DNA of 64,000 bases, taken from Tipula vernalis. Lineage: Eukaryota > Arthropoda > Insecta > Diptera > Tipulidae. Numbering within the stretch: the stretch's first letter is position 1; each line of letters starts with the position of its first letter. The stretch covers positions 259,231,368 through 259,295,367 of the forward strand of contig OY282560.1 of NCBI GenBank assembly GCA_958295665.1, written 5' to 3'. The position numbers were made by a program, and so were the translations under genes. Under the pieces are notes generated by a model. The model did not search any database, was not told the DNA's origin, and saw only the letters and a list, made by a program, of their open reading frames with translations. Below, in pieces: positions 49,225-62,059 of the stretch.

Positions 49225-49564
49225 TATCGTACCTATGTACAAAAAAAAGAACGAAAATAATGCAAGCATTGTAATTTACTCCAACCATAAATATAAAAAG
49301 CCAAACGATTCGTTTTCTACACTTTTTAACATACCGTCTCAAATAAAATTTATCGATTGCTGAAGCATATGTACAGAGTATATATATCTGGGTTGTATAT
49401 TCTTAAAATCCGCTAACGTTCGGATTTTTAAAATCATTTTACGATGTGACCCAGTTGCACTTTGCGTGAGCAATCTAGAAATTTTGTTTGAGATGGTACG
49501 TTAAAACATGAAACAGAAGTACAAAGCACAAAAACGACATCTTCGGCTTTCTAAATTTGTTTCT

Positions 49565-49862
49565 ATTGACGATTGTAAAAGTAGAGAAAGCGCCTCTCGA
49601 GGAAAAAAGTTAAAATGAGGTAATTGACAAAATGGCATTTCTCATAAATGCGACGAAAGAAAATTTTGCAATCCGATAATTAAAAATGGTTTTTATAATC
49701 CAAAATTGAAGTTATTTACAACTATTACCAATCTGGTAAGTAAAAATTGTGTTTACAGTTCAAAATTGGAATTCTTTACAACAATTTCGAACGTCAAATT
49801 ATCAGCTAGCTCAGTTTAAAAAATTTCCACTAGGTGGAATCTGTGATGCTTCAATCGTCAAT
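49565..49862. mobile_element. MITE family M1, copy 2
   Basis: 298 bp, with the same ends and orientation as 4957-5257 (ATTGACGATTG ... CAATCGTCAAT). Flanking bases TA fit the target. Both copies lie in introns of the same gene by my model. Confidence 0.8.
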
Positions 49863-51524
49863 AGGAGTAAATAATGTTAAATTCTCTCGATTTTAAAAAA
49901 AAAAAATCGATTATTTTATTTGCCAAAAAATATGTTAAAAAAAAAATTGATTTATTTGTAGTATTGGTGAAAAAAATAACAAATAAAAAAGTGAGGTTAT
50001 ATTTACTCATTTTACAGTATTTTACATATTGCATTATGAAATCTTTATCGTAAAAAGATAAAAAATGTTAATTTAGATTAAAACGAAACTATTCGCATCA
50101 AAATATGGTTTTGAAACCAATGATTTTTGAAAATACCGTTTTATTTTTGATTATCTAATTTTGACGTCTGCATTTAATCTACCAAAAAATCCGAAAAATG
50201 ATCCGGATCAAAAACAATATCAATTTATTTTCTTCGAAAGAATATGCAATGTCAAAATGTCAAAAAAGATCAAAAAAAAAAAATCAATTTAATGATTTAT
50301 TTTTTCCCAAAGATTTCGACATTAGGTACAATGTTTGCATTTTTTTCGTTCTTTTTTACGATTTATCGTATAGAAATGATCACGGTGAGGTATCGTATAA
50401 GAGAACATCACCGTGATTGTCTTACAACAGGAGAGAACAAATTGTGCGTGAGATGACGATCATAAGGAATAAAAACTGGTCGAAACTTTGGTGTGTTTCG
50501 ACTCGGAATTGTCAGTATGACTATAATGGAAGTCCCTTGTGGATATATTACCTGTAAGTTCTGTTGTTTTTAAATTTAAATAAAATGATATTTTTCTTTC
50601 TATTTATTGTGATTTGAATTTAGTTATTTGATGAATTCTGAGTTTAAAGCCCACAACTGCCAAAGTTAATGTAAGATTTGTTATGTTTTTAGTGTATATC
50701 ATTCCATTGTTGACATCCGATGGAACTCAATTTTTCAAAGAAAAGTCAACCGAACCAAATTTTTGAAGCCACCTTTGGCAAGTTCGAGCTGTTACTAAGG
50801 CCCCTCCAAGCACTTTTTACAAGTTTTCTTCTACCTGCACTAAGTTAGTGTTTCTTTCAAACTCAAAGAATACACAGAGTCTTAATTGCCATTTTTGTTG
50901 TGACACGTCGAAATGATTAAATAAAGTGACTAACAAAAATAAAATTTGGACTAATTTACCTAACGAAACCGATTTGTTTAAATTTAAAAAAACAAAAAAC
51001 AATGATCATTCATCTAATAATTTAACAATACGAAATATAAATCCTGCAACTCTAAAACTCATTCATTATTAAAAACCTATAATAATGTGTTGATAACCTT
51101 TCGAAGTATCTTCTGTAATATGCTGCTGACATTGATTATTATATGAGCATGAATACAAAAAACTATACATACACATATATTAGGTACCTACAATAGACAT
51201 TTGTGATTACGAAATTGTCATGAAAAAAAATTTGTGTATACATAGAATAAATACTCGTACACAAGAGCAGAAAGAAGTTTAACATTAAATCATTATTTAT
51301 AAGAAAAAAATCTCTTCTTATCGAGGTTAATAAAATAATTATGTTAAAAGTGTATGTATTACTATATAACAACAATTGATCAATTTGACATTGAATCAAA
51401 TGATAGTTTTATAAAAAAATGAATTAAAATAATTTAAATTAAAATTTAATTTGTATATTTATAAAATTCATTAAAGGCGACATCATCTTAATAAATTAAA
51501 AACTAATTAAACGAATTATTTTAC

Positions 51525-51753
51525 CTTCTAATTTCTGTTCCACTTTATCTTTATTCAGTCCGGCAGCAAAACCATAATGTAACGGATTTTTCATAGCACG
51601 GACATACAGGAATGTTGATTTAATCCACTGGACAGCTACACCTAGATCTGTGACGGTGCGTAATACTACTTCGGCGTTTAAATGTTCGGGTAGGTGTTTA
51701 TGGAGGTTGGATTCAATTGGTTGGACCCCGCTCACCATGTTTTCGTACAATTT
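51525..51753 (-). CDS. HFM1-like gene: winged-helix tail of the helicase
   Basis: Acceptor TTCTTTTTACAG precedes AAA in phase 0, and the donor GTAAAA follows a single leftover G. The product reads LYENMVSGVQPIESNLHKHL, then PEHLNAEVVLRTVTDLGVAV, QWIKSTFLYVRAMKNPLHYG and FAAGLNKDKVEQKLE. This is almost residue-for-residue the HFM1/MER3 pattern (PIESSLHRHL.EHLNAEIVL.TITD...A.EWI.ST.LYIRALKNPSHYGF). It is the segment just after helicase motif VI. The ATPase core should be encoded further right; I found no exon for it up to 64000. Confidence 0.95.
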
Positions 51754-52423
51754 CTGTAAAAAGAACAGAAGATTATGGTTATATTTTAAAGTATCCACAT
51801 AATATAAACAAGATTAATGAGTCACAACAATAAAGGTAAGTTTAATATTGGTTTAGAATAGTAGTTTAATAGAAAGTTCAAATGAATTATTATTCGTTGA
51901 TGGTCAAACATCTTCGGTCCCAAAACAATGTGCTTAATATTTCAACTATACATATACGTGAAAATTAATTGAAAGTTTATTTAACTGTTTACTAACCAAC
52001 ACTGTTAATTGGGATTATGTAATAAATATAAGGAAATGCCGGTTTTTTTCTTATCCGATTAAAGAATATTCTAGAATTTTATCTAAAAGTCATTTTGAAG
52101 AATACGTTAAGTCGTTTATGTCAACGTTCTTCTTAATCGCTTAAGAAATAGCCTAGGCGCGTAGCTTCATGTCATCTGGTCATCTTCCAGAACTTTATCG
52201 AATAATAAGTTTCGGATCTTTTCGTTAACGGCTAACAGACAACTAAATGTATTAAAAAAAGGAGGAAAAACCATTACAGGATGTAATCGCATTACCGGGA
52301 TCTTAACAATGCCTTCTATCAATATAATATATGTTCTTTTCCATGGAGTCCCTTACAAAATCAACACCAATAGAAAGTCATCCTGAATTTTTTGTAAACA
52401 GATAGTAGTATTCCTTTGTATTC
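51754..52423. other. HFM1 intron, no feature seen
   Basis: AT-rich DNA between the HFM1 exon and a mariner relic; nothing recognisable. Confidence 0.4.
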
Positions 52424-53735
52424 CAGGTTGACTGACACGAAGTGTTACCAAAACAAAACGCCACAGAATTTTTATTTTTTGATGAATTTTATTGAATCAA
52501 AGTAAAAAATGTTCACAAATATTTAAATTTTCGAATTGCATTAGCAGTTTTCGATTTGGCCACCCTTAGCCGCGAATATGGCCTTCAAACGGCCGACAAA
52601 GCTATTGCATGCAGCACGAAAGTGGCTCTGCGGTATTTTGGCCCATTCCCGGCGAAGCGCTTGCTTGAGATGATCGACACTATATATTAGTATTTTTTTG
52701 TCCCAACCTTGCTCTTCAAAATACCCCAAACCGAGAAACCTCGCGGATTTGCATCCGGTGAATTTGGTGGCCATTGGGCAGTGGAAATGAACCGCGGAAC
52801 GTTGTTTCTCAGCCAATCTTGATTGACGCGCGCTTTATGACTCGGCGCCGAGTTCTGTTGAAATGTTCAGGCTCTGCGGCCGAAATGTTTTTGTGCCCAA
52901 GGCTTCAACGCTCCCTCCAACACATGATCCCGATAAATTTGAGTATTTATCTTGATGCCACGGTCCAAAAAAACGAGCGGTGAACGGCTTTCGGCCGTTA
53001 CGGCGGCCCAAATCATCACCATCGGCGGCGCTTGGTTTCGAGTGGCAATCAGTTGGTCCAAATTTTCAGTAGAACGGCCGGGCAAGTAAATCCGGTCGTT
53101 TTGCTTGTTGACATATTGCTCAATAACGAACGGTGACTCATGGAGAAAACCAAATTCGCCAAATCGCCACTTTCGTGCAAGCGTAACAACTCCTTTGCTC
53201 TTTCCACTCTAAATTTTTTTTGAGCTTCGGTGAGACCATGCGTTTTATGGAATTTCAAGCCTTTAGTCCAAGATGATCTTTCAATATGTGCTGCATCCGT
53301 TCGAGCGAAATGTTCGCCTCACGAGCCATTTTTCTGCCGCTACGGCGCGGATTCCTAGCCAATTTGGCCTTCACCTTCCGAATGATATACGGCGATGTTG
53401 CAGTGCGTTCGTTCCACCACCATGGCGTTTTGCAATGCTGCCAGTATCGTTATAACGATTTATGGTGCGATACACAAACATTTTATTCACATGCAGATGT
53501 TTTAACTCGTTAACAATCTGCGGCTGTGATTTTCCAGCCAAATATAGAGAAATCACACTATTATGCTTGAATTCCATTGCGGATAACTTTTTTTCTGAAT
53601 ATTTCCCACTAAAATGCTTGTTCGCTTGTAAACAATGGAATGAACTGTCATTAGTGTAAATTTGAGCGCTCTGTCATCACTGGTTTGACAGCAATAACAG
53701 TCTGAAGTTGGTAACACTTCGTGTCAATCACCCTG
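52424..53735 (-). mobile_element. Mariner-like element with 28-bp TIRs
   Basis: The ends are CAGGTTGACTGACACGAAGT (left) and CAGGGTGATTGACACGAAGT (inverted right), continuing GTTACCAA. TA follows the right end; the left flank has lost it. It is 1312 bp, with a broken transposase on the minus strand. Confidence 0.88.
52541..53577 (-). pseudogene. Mariner-type transposase, frame-shifted
   Basis: From the ATG at 53577: EFKHNSVISLYLAGKSQPQI and RYNDTGSIAKRHGGG (helix-turn-helix and linker). Then, in other frames, KFRVERAKELLRLHESGDL and NLVFS (the first-Asp block, altered), QAPPMVMIWAAVTAESRSPL, FLDRGIKINTQIYRDHVLEG, KPWAQKHFGRR, and finally SVDHLKQALRREWAKIPQSH with RLKAIFAAKGGQIENC at the C-terminus. 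The second-Asp region is scrambled by shifts. The base composition is richer in GC than the flanks. Inactive. Confidence 0.85.
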
Positions 53736-54066
53736 TAGTATAAAATACAACAAAGGTGTTTTAAACAAATTGTTTTTTCTCCGATTGTAGGAAAAAATAT
53801 ATCTTTCCGTTGTTTTTTCGAAACGAAAAGCTCATGATTCCAGTATGTTGTATTTGTTGCTAAGCAACAAGTAATAATAGTACGAGAATATTTTTTCTGG
53901 CCTAGGCCGGGAATATATTCCCGTATGGATTTTTAATTGTTAAGAAGAAATAAAAGTTAAGGTCAAACGCATTTATTTATTTTAATTTAACAGTATACAT
54001 AATAATCAATTTTTATTTGATAAATCTATGCCAAACTAATTATGTGTTAGGTATAGGAGTTTAATT

Positions 54067-55270
54067 TTACTTATTTGTAATATTAACGGTTATCGTACAA
54101 TTAGTACAATTATTGAACATTAGTGGATTAGTAGTATCGCATCCCAGCATTGTTGTTGATATATTGCTATTAAAATCATTAACATTATTTGCATCGGCTG
54201 TTTCATTATCCGTTGTATCGAAAATCTTATGAGCAACTACAATTTTATTGATAATGGATTCATCGATGTACCCTTCAGCAACAGTCGATGACTTCCATCC
54301 TCCAAATCTTTTTAAGCATGTTAAATCTGCCATTATCAACTAAAATTGTCGCAGATGAACAGCGGAAACAGTGCCCTGTGTATTGTTTTGCGTCTGGCAA
54401 TTTTAAAAAAGTAGCAACAATTTGTGGCATTTTACCAAACTGATGTATGCCAACTGCTTGTTTGAAACCTTTACCATTTGTGTATTTAAAAAAAAAACGC
54501 AAAGAATTGAAATCTTTTGGACGCGAAGCTATATATTTTCTGTAATATTCTAAATAAGTTTCGTTTACGATAAATGATCGTGGTTTACTTGTCTTGTTAC
54601 TCGGGATTTTAACTAAAAGCTTAGATCCCAAATCACTAATGTCAGTAATTTCCATGCGGGCTAGTTCATTCCGTCGACAAGCACCAGCGATTCCAAAAAT
54701 TAACGCAACCTTTGTAGGTTGCGTTAAAACAATCATAATGCTACATACAAAAAAATATTGCATTGTGAATTGTATTTTATCCGAAAACATATTTGAATTT
54801 AATGTGTAAATACAAATAATAATCGTTTTAAATACCTACATGCTTACTTTAGTAACTAGGAACGAATCATCTGAAGCTTCCAAAATGAATTGTTGAACAT
54901 ATTCCATAGTTAATATTTTAGATTTCTTCGCTTTATATCCGTCGGATTTGCGTTTCAAGAAGACACGTAATTTTTGGTATTTTGCAATATCCACATTATT
55001 TTTAACCACTAGCATCGACCTGATCATTGAGTAGTTTGACCATAATGTGGATGATTTCAATTTTGTAGATAAATCAGCGAAATACGCCAGAATGACGTTT
55101 TCCGAAAATGATTTGATGTGTTTAGATTGACGATAATCCATAAAGCGTTTATAAGCATTTTCGTATTTTTCCTTCGATTTTTGCGGGAGTAAATCACATG
55201 TAGCTGAATTAGCTGCTTCCACTATATCCGGCGGGGTAAAAGATAAGGATAATTCGCTTTCACTGTCCAT
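54067..55270 (-). pseudogene. Crypton-like tyrosine recombinase, one intron, one frameshift
   Basis: Exon 1 (55270-54848) starts at ATG and ends at donor GTAAGC. Exon 2 starts at 54709 after CAAAG, joining LVTK to VALIFGIAGACRRNEL in phase 0. The N-terminal half looks like a SAM-like core-binding domain (KSKEKYENAYKRFMDYRQSK, then ENVILAYFADLS). Catalytic residues are visible: Arg in ACRRNEL, Lys in SNKTSKPR, H-x-x-R in YTGHCFRCSSA, Trp in GGWKSS and the nucleophile Tyr in VAEGYID. Near 54332 the frame shifts between VDNG and ADLTCLKRFGGWKSS, consistent with a 2-bp deletion. This separates the Tyr from the rest, so it is inactive as read unless it is a sequencing error. Without the shift it would be about 354 residues. 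Confidence 0.82.
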
Positions 55271-55504
55271 ATCCCTTAAATTTCGTTCACACGTTTTTTA
55301 TAAATCAAATAGGTGCACAAACTTGACAACTTTTGAAAAAAAAAACAAAATGTATTTATGTCTTATGATGTCGTGGCTAACTAAGCAATAATTTTATGTT
55401 ATTTTCGATTTTTTACTTTGTTTTGACTTTTTAATATGATAATTAATGAATAATACTAAAAATTATTTTGGGTTTATATTCGTTTTAAAGTCCGATCGGA
55501 GAAA

Positions 55505-55640
55505 AAATAGTATGTACAATTCGGAGGAAAAGTGCATTCCCGGACTCCCGTGGTTGCCGGACTCGGCTATCGCCTCGTCCGCCAATTTCCACTATCGTCC
55601 GGGAATGCAGTACTTTTCCTCCTAATTATACAATATACTA
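55505..55640. repeat. Inverted repeat next to the recombinase gene
   Basis: The arms GGAGGAAAAGTGCATTCCCG and its inverse GGAGGAAAAGTACTGCATTC flank about 50 bp of GC-rich DNA. Outer flanks TAGTAT.TACAATT also match. On the other side of the gene a shorter palindrome, CGGGAATATATTCCCG, lies at 53908-53923. They may mark element ends or recombination sites. Confidence 0.6.
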
Positions 55641-56436
55641 TTACTTGATATTTTCTTCATAGTTATTTTTTTTTCAATGTATAAAATATACTGTTTTTTC
55701 CATCGGCTGCTTAGCCAAAATTTATCATTTTGAATCAAAGAAATTATAATATTATAAGGGGCATCGTTATACTTTTCCATAGTAAACTAGCGGTCAAAGA
55801 TAGGGAAATTAATCGAAAATGCATTATTATTTGATGCGTGAAAACTGAGTTCAGTATTATTTCTAAATATGTCAGCTTTAAGAATTTTTAATTGTTGGTA
55901 CAAAAACAGAAAATAAAATTAATTTTTTTCTGTAATTCATGTTCATGGCTAGTGGTCAGTTTTATTTGTGTTTCTTTCTTTTGTTTCTATTTTTGTTTTG
56001 ATACAAAAAAAAATATTTAAAAAAACTACTGGTGTCATCTTTACAGTTAATCCATCCATCGCCATTTGTTTACAGTGATACCCAGTGATTGTAAATATAC
56101 AATTAGGCAGTTAGGCACCAATCATTCAATAAAGAAGTGTAAACAAACTTTTATATTACGTAGGAATTGGACTTGCATGAATAATATTTTCGTTTGTTGA
56201 ATCAGCAGCAACCATCAGCTTGAATCAGTGGAAAACGATGGTATTACCAAACCTTGAATGTTTGTTAAAGTGTGCGTTGGAATTTCAGAAAAATCTAAAA
56301 AAATTATATTTTCAACCGTCACCAAAATACGGGAATTATTAATTTGTCTGTATATAAATTTTGAATTGTTAAATTTTTGTATTTCAGTACACAAAATTAT
56401 ATAACAGCAGGTTGGTATTTCCGGTTTTAATTATGT
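55641..56436. other. No feature seen
   Basis: AT-rich, without ORFs or repeats that I can recognise. Confidence 0.4.
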
Positions 56437-56437
56437 A

Positions 56438-57588
56438 AAGGGTGTTCCAATTTGAGGTTAATTTGTAAATTTTTAATAAAACACGTAATTTATTTGATAA
56501 TTATCTTAATGTTTATTTCAAATGAGAGTACAAACGATTTAGTAATTGAAAATAATATCTTATAAGTGACCTCCTGCTGTTACGGCAAGCTACCATTGTT
56601 TTACTAGAATTTTCAATGACATTCTGGCCAGTTCGCGGCTCAATTTGTTGAATACAATTAATAATATTCTCCTATAGGTCTTCAATGTTTAGGGATCGTT
56701 GGCACAGACTTTTGCTTTCAAAAAGCCCCATTGGAAAAAATCTAGGGGTGTTAGAACGCAAGATCTAGGCGGCCAATTAATATTCCGCCTTCGAGAAATT
56801 ATTCTAATACCAAAACGGTTGCGCAAATTATCAATTGTTTCTGTTGCCGTATGACACGTGGCACGGTCCTGCTGAAACCACGTATTTAAATAACAGCAAA
56901 CCCAGCTTCGTTTTCAAAACAAATACGGTCCAACCAAATTACTCCACCGCAACGGCCCAAAAACTGAACACCAGACAATCACTTTCTGTGGATTCATCGG
57001 TTTTTCCATTATTTCTTTTGGATTTTCTTCAGCCCAGATTCGACAATTTAGTTTAACATTTAGTTCAAAATTTGCTTCGTCGCTAAACATGACTTTGTTG
57101 AAAAAAATCGCACTGTGTGGTTTTTTTTGTATGGCCCGATTAGCGTAGAGTTATCTGAATTTTGTTTGCCTTCAAATGAAGATCTTTGCGCAAAATTCTT
57201 AATGAAGTGGTTGGTGGAATGTGTAATTGCTGTGAATGATGACGATTGATGAGAACTAGAACATATAGTAGTAATATTTTCTTCTGAACATGCTCTACGA
57301 TGGTATGTTTTAGTTTTTATTCTTCACTGAAACAGTTTCTACAAATTTTGCAACAATTTTTCGAATGGCCACCTACGCGAAATTTTCTTACAACTTCTTC
57401 ATAACTTATACCAAATTTAAAATAATTTTTAAGAATAAATATGCGTTGTTCAATCGTATATCTCTCCATTTGTAATAACTGGAATATTTCTACTGGTCAT
57501 CTGTCAAATAACATGTGGCACTCTACCTAGTACAAAAAATATAAATGGTGGCCAATTTAAAATTTAACCGCAAATTGGAATATTCTTT
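56438..57588 (-). mobile_element. Mariner relic with TIRs AAAGGGTGTTCCAATTTG
   Basis: The left end AAAGGGTGTTCCAATTTGAG and inverted right end AAAGAATATTCCAATTTGCG define about 1.15 kb enclosing a minus-strand transposase remnant. Confidence 0.75.
56570..57469 (-). pseudogene. Mariner transposase relic (D41D-like)
   Basis: From the ATG at 57469: MERYTIEQRIFILKNYFKFG and EEVVRKFRV. Later, in changing frames: VMFSDEANFELNVKLNC (first Asp), GPLRWSNLVGPYLF, WFQQDRATCHTATETIDNLR (second Asp) and NINWPPRSCVLTPLDFFQWG (third Asp region; the usual SCDLTPLD has Val for the first Asp), then tail scraps to about 56570. The long gap between the second and third acidic residues suggests the D41D type, as at 29588 and 32477. 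Inactive. Confidence 0.8.
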
Positions 57589-60500
57589 AATTGTTCCAAT
57601 AGTTCCTGGCTAAGCTCTGTAACTTTAACTCTATAATCTGTCATATCGTTCTCTCCATAAATATTAGCATTTTAATATGCACTCAATAAGGCACTGAATG
57701 TATCTTTCTTTTCCTAATACATAATAGTGATAACATTTGAAGAGGCAAAATCAAGAATATAAATCATTATTTTATGAGTTTATTATAAAACATCAAACAG
57801 TGTATTATTAAACGAGAAAATAATATATAATAATAATAATAATATGTGTATGCTTTAACTACAGAAAAGTTTCACGCGATTTATCAAGGTAAAGATTAAT
57901 TAAATTAAATTTATAAAGACATAATTAAGCTGAAACTTTTGATATTGAATCTAACGATGCGATTTTCTCTATAGAAAAACACAGTTTCGGTATTACACCC
58001 ACTATTTAGTTTTTAAATTGAATATAAATAGTACTTAATCTATGTACAATCAGTTGATCTGTAATATGTACCCATAGAGAAAAATATACATTAAGAATTG
58101 TTTTTTTATAATGTTAAAACAGAATTTCGAAGTATATATAGGTACCTTCTTAAACATAATATGATTAATATGAATAAAACGCACTTAACCCTTTCTACTT
58201 CGTCGGTGAGTCTCACTCACCACGATATTCTTTGCATCAACTCCTACGGTAAGTATCAATCACCATCACAATATTACAATTTACATTAATTTCAACGTTG
58301 GTTCTTACAGACGGTTCTGTTGTTTTTTAGTTAGTTAAAATAAAGTTTAAAACAGTTTAAATAAAAAAAACACGTGGAGTAAAATTTTAAATAAATATTT
58401 ATAAGATTTTTTCTTTAAAAATATATTATTACGGAGTTGGTGGTCCAAAAAGCTTGGAGTGTAAAGGGTTAAAAACAAGTAAAAGAATTACGACAATGAT
58501 GAGTAATACATAGTATACTATTCACCAAGTCTACGTAGCCTTGAAATTGCTGGTAATTATTGACCTTCTCTCTAACGCATGTTACATCTAACGGACGTTG
58601 TCAAAAGATTGCTACTAAATTAGCTCTGTACCATAATTTTTTCATGTAGCAAAATAATTAAAAACTAATAAACTGTTTAAATTTTTGACAGATAAAGGAA
58701 ATAATTGAAATTAAAAATTTCACGTGTTTTAGTTTGCTTATTTTTCGAAATATTTTGCTCAAAACAATTAAGTTGCAAATTATGAATAATTTAACAAGTT
58801 GTAAAATATGGTCTCAAGACAAATATAAGAAAATTACATAATTTGTTTCAAAAGTTTTCAAGATTGTTCCAAGTTTGTGAGTTAATCGGTCGCATTTTTT
58901 GTTTTCTCTACAAAAATCTAAATTAAATATAGTTCTTCAAAATTTGAATGTTTAATAAGTACGGGCTATACAATGCTGAAATTTCCCAACCGGAGTAACC
59001 TTTGGTGCGTTTATGAACCATTTCAAACCACAGAATCCTTACCCAACCATTCGAGAACGATTTATTTATCATTGAGAAATGAGACATTGAAAGAATTTAG
59101 CGAATAAGCAAAAGAATGCCGATGCCGAGTGGAATTAAATGGCTGGGCCAAACTTTGTTATATTTTTGTTGTCATATTTCATATTAATTATGTTATCTGT
59201 ACCATTTGCTAAACATTGTTTTATGAATGAGATAGTGAAAATAGTGCGTTAGTTAAACGATTTTAAATATATGTCAATAAATAAAATAAATACTACAAAA
59301 TGGAGTCCTCCTGCGGTTGAGTACCACCAAGTTATAGCCTATATTCGTAAAGAACACCACACCAAGCTGTTCTGTTGTTGAACTTGAAGTTAACAAAATT
59401 AAAAATACGCCATTGATATTGAGTCTTTGCTGAATTAATAAAATATGGATAAACTTCTGTAACCTACAAAATGAAGATGTAATATAGAAATTGTTTGGCT
59501 TTGACTTCCTCGACAAATGGACGTCAATTTTCTTGTTTTAATTTTAATTTACAATGAAGAAATTGTGCACAAAATGCCCCAAAGCTACGCTGTTCCAATC
59601 ACGGGATATGATCTGAAAAAATAGATTACCAGTAAAAGCATCAAATTATGTTGGGAAAATTTTATAAACCGTGATCGTCCCATACTGATGATCGGGTGAT
59701 AGATAGTAGGTAAAAATAAAAATTCAGGTAAACAAAAACCCAGATTAAATTGCTAAATTGCTGAGCGGAAACGAATAGCTGGCGTTTCTTAAATAAACCA
59801 CCCACCGCTTTTGGTATGATTAAAAATGACAAATGACTTTACTTTACTTAAAAATTATGAAAATGGTGGGCAATTAAATTCACTACATAAAAGGAACATA
59901 CGTACAGCAAATTATTTCAAATTTAAATTCATGTATTTTATAGTGGGATTTTGGGTAATAATATGAAACGCACAATTATTTTTAATTAATTTTAAATTCA
60001 CAATAATTAATTATTTGATTTTAGTTTACGTTTATATTTATTTTGTATTTATTTGAGTTTAGATATCATTAAATAATTTTAGTTAGATTTTGTTTAATTT
60101 TGTATTTATAATTTATTTGACTACATATTTCGCACTTTTAGAGCCCCGATTGATTTAGTATTGATTTCGAATTTTGACCGACTCGATTATAGATTGCGGA
60201 CGGTTTTTAAATTAAAATATTTTGGTTCCATTCAGTATAGTCGCAATATATATCGATAATCTATATTGTCGATATACTATATATAAAGAATGTGCGAAAT
60301 ATTTATATTCAGCAATGAGCAATATCTCGCTTAAGTGGCGCGATATAAATATTTTTGCTAAGATCGATGTTAATTTTTTGTTTGCATAGTTATGTATTGT
60401 TTAGCCGCTACAATTTCTTTCAAACAATAACTTAAATATTTCATGCTTTAACAGTAGCCACATTTCTTAACGCATGTCAAAATACATTGACAGCAACAAC

Positions 60501-60734
60501 AAAAATAGAATATTTGTTTGTTTTTGTTTGTTTGTATTTCTTTGTCGTTCCATGAATCACGATTTGTTCCGGATTAGATCAAATTCAAGAAATGTAACTA
60601 TTAATTATCAAATGACATTGCATTTAAAACCAAGAAGTTCTAAAAAAAATTTATTCAAATGTCAAAACCAAAAAAAACACAGTAAAAAAACATACTTCAA
60701 AAAATAAAATATACTTTAACTATTTATAAATTTA
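57589..60734. other. Ordinary AT-rich DNA, no gene seen
   Basis: About 3.1 kb with short ORFs only. No protein domain, SINE head, long palindrome or splice-consistent coding exon was recognised, although an HFM1 helicase exon could be expected anywhere to the right. Confidence 0.4.
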
Positions 60735-61230
60735 ATAGTGTGTATAGTGAAGTTTTTGAGCAATAACCTATGCAAAATGCTTCTTTGTAGAATATATTGT
60801 TCAAGTGGTCCTGTCTCATCTAATGAAATTTTGTACCATTCTTCAGTAATGGTTCTTTTTAATTTATGTTTATTTCGTATAGTGTGTGAAACAGATGTTC
60901 AATGAGGTTGACATTTAGTAATTGCGAAAGATGTGGCAAAGTTGATTTAATATTCTAGATGAGCCCATTTTTTACAAGTTGGAATGGATATTGCGGATCG
61001 TTTTCTAGAACACACGCAAAATTCTCAGAAATTCCCATTTTTATTGCAATTGATTTTCCTCTAAAATTATCTCTGAACCCCACCTGCAACTATCTCGGAA
61101 CCCCACCAAACCATGAGGTTTCCGCCACGTTGCTTGGCGTTGCTCCTATTTTTGGAGCAGTTCATCCTACTGAATGCATTTTGAACCATTTGTTTGTTTG
61201 GAAATTATTTATCACACTTTAAACAGTTGC
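60735..61230 (-). pseudogene. Tc1 C-terminal relic
   Basis: Frame-shifted minus-strand blocks read ENDPQYPFQLVKNGL, NLIEHLFHTLYEIN and KRTITEEWYKISLDE, like the degraded N-P-I-E-H-L-W block and C-terminal tail of Tc1 transposases. A run near 61060-61130 (WFGGVPR) recalls the GG.VMVWG block. Very decayed. Confidence 0.5.
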
Positions 61231-62059
61231 ACGAGGTCTGCCGACGGTTTCTACTGAACTCTTTCCTTCATATTTTAGTTTAAGAATTATGTAATTGTTT
61301 TTATTTCCACTAACTCTTTTCCTTCAGAAATTTTCATATTGTTTTCAGATATTTCCGTAAATAACTAAAAATTGAATATGTATATGTTTCTCTGTTACTT
61401 GTTACGTACTGAACTATTGCATACACACTAATTTTAAACTGTTTTCATGGGCAAACACGAAAAATGATTGATTAGTTTTTATAAGATTCCCAGACTACAT
61501 GTTGCAAGAGTAAGCTTTACTTTTTGATGTATATTTTTGGCTATGATTTGTTTTGGTTTTGACATTTAAATAAACATTTTGCAACTTTTTTTGTTATTTT
61601 TTTAAGTGCAATATCATTTGTTAATTAATGTTATAATTAATCTTTCTGTGAAACATTAAATAGTTAACTTATTATTTGAAAAATATAGAAATTTAAGTGT
61701 AAAAAATTTGCCGTACATTTTTTTTATCTAGTGGTGTATTAATAAGAAGATTGTATTTCAGATGTAAAATATAAACCAAGTTATAGCCTAATTTTTAAAG
61801 TACTGCTTATTCAAATTTAAAAACAAAATATTGTTTATTTAAATTAATTTTAATTACTAATTTTATGTAATTACAATCTAGTCTCCTGTGTGCCCTTATA
61901 TTAATCCCATTGGCGTTCCTTAGTACCTGGTAGGTTTGAAGTAAACCAAATCATTGTAGTGTATTTTAGATCATCACAATGTTGTTTACCGTAACAATTA
62001 CACCAGCTTAAATATTTAGGTATTTAATGTCTGCATACTAAATCCATGTTGTTTAAGAG
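61231..62059. other. No gene seen; may include LINE 3' UTR
   Basis: AT-rich. By position 61800-62059 may be the 3' untranslated part of the minus-strand LINE to the right; no tail repeat was identified. Confidence 0.35.
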
